34,898 bases of DNA from a virus, in the IMG/VR virus record IMGVR_UViG_3300034096_001238, positions 1 to 34,898 of that record; one strand, given 5' to 3'. The notes under the pieces are model-generated. The model was not told the origin of the DNA and ran no database searches. It saw only the letters and a program-made list of their open reading frames with translations. This document shows positions 6,305 to 15,000 of the stretch, piece after piece (within the stretch, counting starts at the first letter, position 1; every line of letters starts with the position of its first letter). A program made the position numbers and the translations under genes.

Positions 6305-8964
6305 GCATCAGAGATGTAGGCAGGAACATAGCCAATCAGTCAGGTCTGGAGAAGAAGATCGACACAGGGGCATCAAGGCTCGTGTTCGACATCCTTCAGG
6401 CCACACAGTATTCGTATCCCATACCATCAACGGTACGGGAATTGGCCACCAATGCCTGGGACTCCCAAAGGGAGAAGGAGGTGGCCATTGAGATTCTCAC
6501 CGGAAAGAAGAGAGAGGAGGATTATTACATCCGCAGGGATGATGAGCAGTATTCTGCAAGCAACTTCGACAGTTCCTATTATGACCTTGATCACTTCAGT
6601 GAGGACAGTCTTGTGACTCTGAGATACACTCAGCGGAACGGATCAGGTTTCTGTGACACGTTCGAGGTAGTGGACAAGGGTGTCGGACTCAGTCTGAAAC
6701 GACTGGAAGGAATGCTCAGTCTGGGATTCTCGACCAAAAGGAACACATCAGAGGGATTCGGGGCTTTTGGTCTCGGGGCCAAGGTGGCATTCTCAACAGG
6801 GGTGCCCAGTTACTCCATTACCACTGTCCATAACGGCCGGAGATTCAAATGTGTATGTTATCCGTACAGCACATCATTCACTGTGCCAAGGTTCAATGAG
6901 GAGGGAGAGGAGAATCCCGTTGCCCATCTGCAGGACGGTACGACAGTGTACTATGAGCCCACGGAGGAGAAGAACGGTACCACAGTATCCTTCCAGGTCA
7001 AAAGGCACAACCGGTCACAGTTCAATGATGCTGTGAATGAGCAGTTGATGTACGTGAAAGGTATCATGTACGAGGTCATCGATGAGTATGGGAACTCTCA
7101 GAGGAATCTTACTGAGAAGAAGCTCATGCACAGTTCAGATGCACTTCTGATCAGTGAGAGTTTTGTGTACCATTCCCCTCACATTGTCATTGTCAAATCC
7201 CCCAAGGATCAGGCAGGCATCTGTTACGGTATGGTGGACTTCAAGGAACTGGAACTCGAACAGCTGTACGGCTCCATCGGTTTCAAGTGTCCTATCCGTC
7301 AATCGTACCGGAATCCTGACGGCACAGAGACAGTGGTGCAGGAAGGAGTAGCCGTCACTCCGAGCCGAGAGAAGGTCATCTGGAACGATGAGACCAAGAA
7401 ATATGTCCTCAAGGTCATTGAGGAGGCCGAGAAGGAGGCATCTGAACTTGTCAGTGCCACCATCAGGTCTTCAGGGTCAGAGATCACCAAATGGCTGGAG
7501 AGTGTACGTACGGTCACTTCACAGGGATTCGATACCAATACGGTACTCGGTAGGTTGAGTAAGATCGTGAACAAGGAGAACATCAATGTCTCCCATCCAC
7601 AGCATCCTGAGCTCTCTTACAATACCAAGAAGGGCATCAAATCCCTGTTCGACAGGATCATCCTTGAGCAGGTGTCACAGTCCAATGGGAAGGTCACCAT
7701 CAATGAGGTCACCACGTTCTCTCATATCAGATCATGGAACAGGGTGTATGTCAAGGATGGCAACTATTCCAAGGCCAAGAACATGATGCTCTCAAAGGAG
7801 AGTTCCTTCCTGACCGTCAGGTTGAAGTCGTACATGAGGGACGGAAAACTGTTCACTGCGGTCGATGAGGATCAACCCGAGGACAAGGTCCCATTGATCT
7901 GGAAACTGTTCCTTGAGGATCCATCTGTCACCAGTTACGATGAGATAGTGGTACCTGAGGATTTCCAACAGAAGGTTGACACTCTTGAACAGGAACAGAA
8001 ACTGGATGAACTTTCCCCTTCTGACCGTAGAAAGTTGGAAGAGAAGGAACTTGTGCAAACTTTCAGGGGAGGTCCAGGATATGCATCCTCATTCATTCTT
8101 TCAAAGGTTGAGCCTAAACGTCATGAGCTCCTGAATCCGAAATCTGAAGTATACTGGTTCACATCAGATGAAAGATCAGCTGTAGAGGCTTTCCTGACCC
8201 TGATAGCATTTGATCTTCCTATGGTGGATCAGGTCACAGATGTCAGTTACCGTAATACAGAAAGATGCTTCTGCACTGCCTGGGATTATGACTACAGGAT
8301 CAAACCGGACAAGATAGGATCTTCACCGACCTTCATTCAGGTACGTCAACAACTCACCACAATACCTCACAATGAGAATTTCATGCACTGGAGGGAGATG
8401 TTCAATGTCCGTAACGGTAATGTGAAGACGGTTCATCCTCTTGTGAGAAAGGCCTTTACAAGGAAATTCATTCCTATGAGCCTGATCGATTCCAGTGAGT
8501 TCAATGCTCTTGATCATTTCCGTTTCATCCCTGAACTGTGTGAAGCTTACAGAACTCTGAAGAGATTCATGACAACGGCCAATAATTACCGTAGGGATGA
8601 TTACTATGAGAAAGCAGGATTCAATGAACTTGAGGATCTTTACGCACTTCAACAGAAATTCAGGGAACTGGACTCGGATGAGGAACGTATGCAGTTGAGT
8701 TTCCGTAACTTCATACTCACGGACATCACTGATGTGGATGTGGTGGATACGGACATGATCGATCTTGCAAGCTCATTCGAGGAGTTCCTGCGGCCTGTAG
8801 GAAAACTGATGGCAGCATTGAACAATTATGAACTGAGAGATCCTCAGGTACAATCATCAGTGATGCAATTTCTTGCCCTTCATGGAAGGGACACCTGGGA
8901 ATGGGGCACAGAGGAAAAAGCCCCTCAGAACAGTAACCAATTAAACATCAACATACATGCTTGA
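6301..8964 (+). CDS. rIIA: rIIA-like GHKL ATPase
   Basis: A large (887-residue) homologue of the phage rIIA lysis and exclusion protein. The N-terminus carries a GHKL (Hsp90/MutL/gyrase B type) ATP-binding domain: RELATNAWD at 46-54 with E47 and N51, VVDKGVGLS at 123-131 (the D-x-G-x-G motif, D125), and GFGAFGLGAK at 152-161 (lid glycines). The rest is a long, mostly soluble region with charged helices and no membrane segment. T4 RIIA (about 725 residues) works with RIIB, associates with the membrane and blocks exclusion by prophage-encoded systems such as RexAB. rIIA/rIIB pairs are recurrent in crAss-like phages, where their role is untested. The rIIB-like gene starts inside its stop region. 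It lies in a different position from any lysis cassette. Confidence 0.85.
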   Translation: MSIRDVGRNIANQSGLEKKIDTGASRLVFDILQATQYSYPIPSTVRELATNAWDSQREKEVAIEILTGKKREEDYYIRRDDEQYSASNFDSSYYDLDHFSEDSLVTLRYTQRNGSGFCDTFEVVDKGVGLSLKRLEGMLSLGFSTKRNTSEGFGAFGLGAKVAFSTGVPSYSITTVHNGRRFKCVCYPYSTSFTVPRFNEEGEENPVAHLQDGTTVYYEPTEEKNGTTVSFQVKRHNRSQFNDAVNEQLMYVKGIMYEVIDEYGNSQRNLTEKKLMHSSDALLISESFVYHSPHIVIVKSPKDQAGICYGMVDFKELELEQLYGSIGFKCPIRQSYRNPDGTETVVQEGVAVTPSREKVIWNDETKKYVLKVIEEAEKEASELVSATIRSSGSEITKWLESVRTVTSQGFDTNTVLGRLSKIVNKENINVSHPQHPELSYNTKKGIKSLFDRIILEQVSQSNGKVTINEVTTFSHIRSWNRVYVKDGNYSKAKNMMLSKESSFLTVRLKSYMRDGKLFTAVDEDQPEDKVPLIWKLFLEDPSVTSYDEIVVPEDFQQKVDTLEQEQKLDELSPSDRRKLEEKELVQTFRGGPGYASSFILSKVEPKRHELLNPKSEVYWFTSDERSAVEAFLTLIAFDLPMVDQVTDVSYRNTERCFCTAWDYDYRIKPDKIGSSPTFIQVRQQLTTIPHNENFMHWREMFNVRNGNVKTVHPLVRKAFTRKFIPMSLIDSSEFNALDHFRFIPELCEAYRTLKRFMTTANNYRRDDYYEKAGFNELEDLYALQQKFRELDSDEERMQLSFRNFILTDITDVDVVDTDMIDLASSFEEFLRPVGKLMAALNNYELRDPQVQSSVMQFLALHGRDTWEWGTEEKAPQNSNQLNINIHA

Positions 8965-10108
8965 TTATCAGGTAATTGACGATCAGATCACCGGTATCAT
9001 CGGTGACAAGGGCTTCTCCGTCCCTTTCACAAAGGAGGCTTACGAACAGTTTCAGATGTTCGAGGAGCAATTGGAGCAGTCCAATGGGGCTGACGAGTAC
9101 AAGGCCGTTCTCGGTAAGATCGAGGAGTTCGTGTCCGTTCCCTTCAGTACGGTCATTGAGACCGCATGCCCTTACATCAAGGTGGACACTTCCAACAACA
9201 GCTTCTACCTGCATTACAATGAGGTGACATCCGACATCCCCATGCCCAAGGCACTGGTGGACAGGATCATCGCCTCTCAGGAGAAGGGAGTGGACGTAAT
9301 GCCCCTTGTGAAGATGTGGGTCAGGTTCCTCAGGAATCCTCTTCTCCGTAGCAAGGGCAAGTCCTTTGCGAAGAAGTTTTTCAACTTCGTGAACATCAAG
9401 TATGTTCATCCGAAACTGAAGAAGGAACTCATCGAGAAGGGATTCTCTGAGGACGTGGCGACCGAGAAGGCCACCATGTATCAGATGAAGATCACCAAGG
9501 AAGGCCTCCTGAACGGATACAAGGTGTCCAGGGAGATCCTTCACAAATTCGATCCTGAGACAGGTGAGCAGGTCGATCGTTACAAGAGGACCTTCAACGT
9601 GGACACCGGTGAAATCGAAAATAGCGGTCTCCCTGACAAGGTGGAGGAGAGACTCTTCGAACCGGCCGTCATGGGTGACCGTGGAGATGCATTCTCATGT
9701 GTGGGACCGAACGGTTATGCAAAGGAGGGTCACTTCATCAAGGTGGGCTGTGTGCATGCCCTTGATTCATGGGACAAGGTGAACACCAATGATGATCAGG
9801 CGTGTGTACCCGGTCTCCATGTAGGAGGTCTGAAGTACATCGCAGGGTACTCAGGGGAGATCCACAATGTGTTCATCGATCCTATGCACGTAGGGGCCAT
9901 CCCTGATGACGGTTCAGGTGCCATCCGTTGCAAGCAGTACTTTGTCCATTCCTCGCTCGCTGGCGTGAACGGTTCGATCTATCATTCAAGTGACTATGCC
10001 AAACTCACTGACGGTGAGTGGAATACGATGCTTGAAGAGGCAGTGAAACAGCACATGTCCAGCAAGGAGCAGTCAGACAGGGACATCGATCTTCTGAAGG
10101 CACTGTGA
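8957..10108 (+). CDS. rIIB: rIIB-like protein
   Basis: A 383-residue partner of the rIIA-like protein. The C-terminal third has the characteristic rIIB pattern: C-V-P-G-L-H-V-G at 283-290, then DPMHVGAIPDDGSGAIRCKQ at 308-327, rich in Gly and Asp. A lysine/phenylalanine-rich helix (about 130-150) and a middle region NGYKVSREIL (about 186-195) precede it. The start overlaps the rIIA stop by eight bases, which implies co-translation and equimolar production, as expected for a complex. The start region is A-rich with no Shine-Dalgarno. In T4, RIIA and RIIB together counter prophage exclusion; here that role is an inference from homology. A hairpin follows the stop. Confidence 0.85.
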   Translation: MLDYQVIDDQITGIIGDKGFSVPFTKEAYEQFQMFEEQLEQSNGADEYKAVLGKIEEFVSVPFSTVIETACPYIKVDTSNNSFYLHYNEVTSDIPMPKALVDRIIASQEKGVDVMPLVKMWVRFLRNPLLRSKGKSFAKKFFNFVNIKYVHPKLKKELIEKGFSEDVATEKATMYQMKITKEGLLNGYKVSREILHKFDPETGEQVDRYKRTFNVDTGEIENSGLPDKVEERLFEPAVMGDRGDAFSCVGPNGYAKEGHFIKVGCVHALDSWDKVNTNDDQACVPGLHVGGLKYIAGYSGEIHNVFIDPMHVGAIPDDGSGAIRCKQYFVHSSLAGVNGSIYHSSDYAKLTDGEWNTMLEEAVKQHMSSKEQSDRDIDLLKAL

Positions 10109-10122
10109 TGATGTCGGATGCA

Positions 10123-10149
10123 GGGGGAGTATCCTATGGGTATTCCTCC
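10123..10149 (+). terminator. Strong hairpin after rIIB, possible terminator or RNA-stabilising element
   Basis: Bases 10123-10134 pair with 10138-10149 over 12 positions, including three G-T wobbles, around a three-base loop (TAT). The hairpin lies in the 74-base gap between rIIB and the exonuclease gene. No real T-run follows (next bases T-C-A-T-T-C), so it may only attenuate read-through or protect the rIIAB mRNA 3' end. The pairing is observed; the function is inferred. Confidence 0.45.
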
Positions 10150-10182
10150 TCATTCATACACTGATTCCTAAAATGAGAAAGA

Positions 10183-10998
10183 ATGATTCATACAAGAGAG
10201 AGAGGATCGGTGATTCCCGACATGGAGGTGTTCAGAAACGACAGACTCGCACTGATAGACGCTGACAGTATCCTGTACTTCTGCTGCAAGAGGGACTGTT
10301 CCTTCGATGAGGTCAAACAGAGGTTGGATGATCTCATGTTCAGTATCCTCAAGGACACAGGATGCGGGAGATATGCGGCTTTCATGAGTGATCCTCAGAG
10401 CTTCAGGAAGAAACTCGGATTCGTCCGTACGTACAAGGGGAACAGAACAGGTAAGGAGACCCCGGAGCTGCTTTATGCCCTGAAGAAATATGCTGAACGT
10501 GAGTGGAGATTCTACACTGTGGAGAACTTCGAGGCGGATGACTGTGTTTCCCTGCACAGGGAGAAGGGAGTGATCTGCTCACCTGACAAGGATGTTCTCC
10601 GGCAGATAGAGGGATACCATTGGAACTACCAGAAGAACACCTGGATACTGACCCCGAAATCATTGGCAGATCATTTCCTGTGGCTCCAGACCGCATCAGG
10701 TGATCCTGTGGACGGGGTCCCGGGGATAGCGGGGATAGGCGCAAAGAAGGCAGAGTCGGCACTGGAATTCCTCAACGGTGAGGACATGCCCCTCAAGGTC
10801 CTTCAGATGTACATATCTGTCTATGGCCCCACTGATGGGATGAAGGCCGCAGTGGACAGGTTCAAGGAGACCCTTGATCTCGTCTATCTTCTCCGTACGG
10901 AGGAGGATCTTCGCAGACTCGGGTTGGAAATGCCACCTTTGCATGCTGTACATGTACTTGAGATACTCGGAGAGAAATGGGATACAGCACCGCAATAG
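10183..10998 (+). CDS. 5'-3' exonuclease / flap endonuclease (PIN/FEN family)
   Basis: Predicted structure-specific 5' nuclease (T5 D15 / T4 RNase H type) that removes RNA primers and resects ends during phage replication. In the 271-residue frame the metal-binding acidic residues are in order: LIDADS with D26 and D28; a YKGNR arch segment at 84-88; FEADD with E117, D119 and D120; SPDKD with D135 and D137; and GDPVDGVPGIAGIGAKKA at 173-190, which joins the last acidic pair (D174, D177) to the helix-hairpin-helix. It is short but complete for the family. The true start may be the ATG at 10222 (residue 14), because the first 13 residues are not family-like. It ends with TAG and overlaps the next gene by 22 bases. 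Confidence 0.87.
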   Translation: MIHTRERGSVIPDMEVFRNDRLALIDADSILYFCCKRDCSFDEVKQRLDDLMFSILKDTGCGRYAAFMSDPQSFRKKLGFVRTYKGNRTGKETPELLYALKKYAEREWRFYTVENFEADDCVSLHREKGVICSPDKDVLRQIEGYHWNYQKNTWILTPKSLADHFLWLQTASGDPVDGVPGIAGIGAKKAESALEFLNGEDMPLKVLQMYISVYGPTDGMKAAVDRFKETLDLVYLLRTEEDLRRLGLEMPPLHAVHVLEILGEKWDTAPQ

Positions 10999-11711
10999 AG
11001 ATCAAGGATTCACTCACACTCCGTGTACCATGGCATCCGGAGATAGTGGTGAAGGAGGAGGACGGTATCATCACATCGGTACAGCCCGTTGAACTTCCTG
11101 AGATCACTATCGGTACACGTGTCACCGTCAACAAGCAACCGTACAGGATCAACAGGATACAGGCCTCAGGTGTCCATCCCCAGATCAGTTATGATCTTAT
11201 GATGGCCCAGAGAACGAAGTCCTCACTGTTTCTCGTACCAATGCTCCCGGGCACCAGAAGAGAATACATGACGGAGCGTGTCCTTGTCAATGCATTCTGT
11301 GCCATACCTGAGGATCCTCGGTGCATAGCCCTTCTCTACAGGTTCCACGGCTCCAAGGAGTTCAACACACTGGAGACCATGTTGAAGGGATTACCTGAGT
11401 TCCTCAGTATGCAGGATGTCACCAAGCATACTGTCCTTTACGTTCTCAGCGTCCCTGAGCAGTTCACAGAGGACTACGATCTGTTTCTCGCTGGCAGATA
11501 CTCCAAACTGTCAGAGCCTTTCAAACAGCGTCTCCTGAGATTTCATGAATGCGGCCCTGAGAGTCAGCTGGGACAGATCCTCTATCGCAATGAGAAGAGG
11601 AAGAAGGCATTGGAGGAGAGTCTTGAGGTGAAACTGGAAACGGATGCCGAAGTGTTGAGCATACCGGACATCGACAGGGAGACCTATCAACATCACATCT
11701 ACGATCTATGA
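10977..11711 (+). CDS. Conserved-looking hypothetical protein (244 aa)
   Basis: A 244-residue protein of unknown function that begins 22 bases before the exonuclease stop and overlaps the following start by four bases. The N-terminal third (about 1-75) is beta-rich (SLTLRVPWH, PEITIGTRVTVN). The centre has a hydrophobic strand LFLVPML and a segment around YDLFLAGRYSKL (about 167-178). The C-terminal 60 residues are helical and charged, with an R-N-E-K-R-K-K basic cluster. No catalytic motif is evident. The tight coupling to the exonuclease suggests a DNA-replication or repair accessory role, but this is context only. Confidence 0.7.
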   Translation: MGYSTAIEIKDSLTLRVPWHPEIVVKEEDGIITSVQPVELPEITIGTRVTVNKQPYRINRIQASGVHPQISYDLMMAQRTKSSLFLVPMLPGTRREYMTERVLVNAFCAIPEDPRCIALLYRFHGSKEFNTLETMLKGLPEFLSMQDVTKHTVLYVLSVPEQFTEDYDLFLAGRYSKLSEPFKQRLLRFHECGPESQLGQILYRNEKRKKALEESLEVKLETDAEVLSIPDIDRETYQHHIYDL

Positions 11712-12010
11712 ACAATATCGATGGCCCTTCCCTCGCAGAGATACGGGGGAGGGGCAATCTTTACCGTCAATGGTTCTCCAGACTTTCAGAGGAGACCGTG
11801 ACGGTGAGGACGAATGACGGGGAGATCCTCGTAAAAGGCCTGTGGACAGGTACACGTTTCCTGTGCACAGGTTTCACACTGCTGTCAGGTACCATCGTTC
11901 CTGAGGCGGACGTCCTTCAGAGGATGGCCAACAGGGAACGTGGGCTCAAGGAGGAGGCTTCTGCAGATATAGAACTCAGTCTATCCCTGCAATCCAACTC
12001 AAATTATTGA
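11708..12010 (+). CDS. Hypothetical protein (100 aa), last + strand gene
   Basis: A 100-residue protein of unknown function, starting in an ATGA overlap with the previous stop. The central part reads like a small beta-barrel (EETVTVRTNDGEILVKGLW, then TRFLCTGFTLLSG). The C-terminal helix is acidic and Ser-rich. Its last 35 bases overlap the end of the giant gene on the opposite strand, so the two operons meet tail to tail inside coding sequence. No known motif is recognised. Confidence 0.62.
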   Translation: MNNIDGPSLAEIRGRGNLYRQWFSRLSEETVTVRTNDGEILVKGLWTGTRFLCTGFTLLSGTIVPEADVLQRMANRERGLKEEASADIELSLSLQSNSNY

Positions 12011-15000
12011 ATCCAGGTGCGATCTTGAGCAAGGGGGATGGTTTCCACTTCTTAGGTGGGACCTCCCCTCCCTCGATCAACAGATCCACCGTATCCTGAA
12101 ACCCTCTGTTGGCTATCCATGCGATGGATTCCAGCATTCCGATTATGGGTATCCCCTGTTGCATCACTTTGGCGAATTCGATAGGATTGATGAACTGGGC
12201 CATTTCCATGATCACACGTGCCAGAAGATCTGATGTTCTTCTGTTGGCATAGTTCAGTTCATCGTCATCATCGAACGCGGCACCGAGCAGCATTGACATG
12301 AACATCATTCCGAGGATCTGACGCATCTCCATCATCGTACTTCTTACAGATGCCTGACGCATGACAAGGAACTCTTCGAACTTCCTGTTCTCCTCAGCCT
12401 CTGACTCAAAGGCCTTTCTGAGACTGGGAATGGTAGTAGTGGCACGGAATATGGTGAATTCCTGTTTGAGTCTTTCCCTTCGCTCATTGTAGACCCTGTC
12501 CTTTTCAGCTGTCCAATCCCCCTTTTTATCTACGCTCTCCTTTTCCGCTGCAAGGATCGTATAGTTGGTGTCCATTACAAGTGTCATGGCAGCACGGGCA
12601 GCTGTTCTTGCCACTGATTCCAGAAGTGCCCATCCTCCAAGCTCTGCATCCATGTTCTCTTTCGAGTACCGTGCACCTGCTGCTTTGAGTGCCCCTAAGT
12701 ATCTTCCTTCGAAGAATCTCCGGGTGGTGCGGTCATATCTCATCTCACCGAGTCTTGCCTGTGCCATGCCGGGCATCCATCCTTTGAACTGCATCACTGC
12801 CATAAGATAGATGTTGTGGTGATAGGCCGCATAGTCTGACAGTGCCATGGACCCGGTTATGCCCCTCATCTCCGCCTGATGGATCATACGCAGTTCCGTG
12901 ATCACGGCAGGGTCAACCTCCGTCACCACACGTCCGTCCTTCACTTCCAGTGTCTCTGCAAGGCTCTTTGTCCCTTCAGGAAGCTCACTGAGCCTCTTCA
13001 CCTCCCCCTTTTCATTTACGGCCCAGTTATGCAACAGTGCCACGTATGCCATTGAGTGCAGCATACGGTCAGCAGGTATCAACGGGTAGTATCCGTAGAT
13101 CGGATCGAGCACACGTGATGCCGTATGTGCCCTGTTCTCCCGTTCCATTATCACCCTGTACGGCTCACTGCTCGCATCACCCCATGATGAAAGGGCTGCG
13201 AACCGTGATCCCTGTCCCCCTGCCCAGTCCGGTATGGACATCTTCACTGCATCCATGTAGGCATTCTCTCCGTAGTTCGGATTCCCTTTGAACATGGCCT
13301 TGGTGGAGAATGACCCTGCTATGAATGCTGCAGCGGCCCCTTTCACAGGTCCTGTCATCCGTACCCTGGACCAGGAACTCATGAGAAGTCTCAGGAGTTT
13401 TGCCTTTGAGATCTCAGATCCGAAAAAGTTGAAGGTATCATCCTCACTGAATGTCACCCCGTACATCTTGGAATCCGTCAGTGCATCAAAGATCCTCATC
13501 GCCTGCGGATCCCTTTCCAACAGTCCCACCTCGTCAGAGATGCGAGATCCTTTCTTTCTGTTCAGGTGCACCTTACTCTGAGCGAGCATCTGTCTGAGCA
13601 TCATCACCTCACCTTCCACATCCGAGAGATTCCTGTGACGGAGTGCCTCCTCTGTGAATTGAATCAGAGCTCCGAACATGTCCCTGGAATACAATGAAGG
13701 GTCGATCTCCCCGTTGTTCCCTCTCAGAGGCTTGATGTACTTCAATGGTACCACTTTTACACGTGATCCGCCGAGCTGTTCATCAAGATCGGTCTCCACC
13801 ACAAGGGATCTTTTCACTGATTCCTTGAGGTATTTCAGGTAATTATCCCCTCTCATCAGGACCTGACCCGTATCAGCGAGTATGGAAGGCATGAAATTAT
13901 GCCGGATCGATTCATTCGGGATCATCATGTCGATCATGTGCATGTGCTCTTTCCATGCATCGTACCATGCCATCAGCTCAGGATGATCCTTGATCGATCT
14001 GAATTTCTCGGACTGCGCCTTTTCGAATTTCTCTGGGGTCAGTTCAAGGTATCTGTGGCCATCTCTGCTCATCCATGCCTCTTCACTGCCCCACACGTCA
14101 CGTTGTTGTATGAACCTCTCCAGTCCTCTCTGATAGCCTTGACTGGTCTCGGAGATGTAACGCTCCCTCAGAAAGCCTCTGGTGCGCTCAAGATCCCTCT
14201 CATACAGTTCCTTCGCATTGTCCTTGATCCTGTAATTAGATCGCATCCATTCCAATGCTTTCTTGACATCAGCGGGTTCCTGTGTCTCGTACAGGGCCAG
14301 CATACTGTTCCTTTCTTTTTTGAATTCCTGAGAGAGGACTTTGAGGACACTCAATCCGTATCCTGTATCCTCAAGGAACATGTCGTAGATCTCCGGTAGG
14401 GACTTACCGTTCCTTTTACCCCAGGCCTCCAGTCCTTTTCTCAGATCATCGAATCTCTGTACATGGGGATTCAGCTCTGTCATTGCGGATTCCTCCCTCT
14501 CACGCAGCAGATTGGCAGTGTAGGCGAGTATCTCATTGTTCACTGTGCCTGTGGAAGAGAGCATGTCCTTCAGGGTGGTGGGAATGTTCACGGCACTCAG
14601 ATCGTAGTTCTTTTTCAGGACCCTTCCATTGTACTCATTTCCCACGGCCATTCTCAGATCCAGACTCTTCCTCAACCTTGTGTTCAATTGTTCCCTTTTT
14701 TCCACCTGAACATCCTCAGGCATCTCAGACACCTTCGCATCCAGCATGGTATGAAGATGTTCCAACAGTCCGAGCATGCTGTATGCCTGCCCGAGTTCGT
14801 TGTCAGTCATCATCACCTCACCGTTCAATGCCCTGTTCACTTCGTTGAGCACAAGATCCATGTCACTCATGGTCCAACGCAGATCGGAATCGTTGTGGAG
14901 TTCCTTTATGGCCTTCACAAGCAGGTCACGTTCAGCTTTTGCACTGTTGGACATGTTCTTCCCTCCCATAGGGGTCAGTTCCTTCAGTCTCCTGTATATC

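Noticed and set aside
8948-9544. A 198-codon open frame on the - strand opposite rIIB
   Set aside because: It is a shadow of the strongly supported rIIB-like gene, with no motif and no operon context on that strand.
11860-11871. Perfect 12-base palindrome CCTGTGCACAGG, about 105 bases past the late operon's last stop
   Set aside because: It lies inside a coding gene, has no loop to make a stable RNA hairpin and no T-run on either strand; a chance palindrome or protein site cannot be distinguished.
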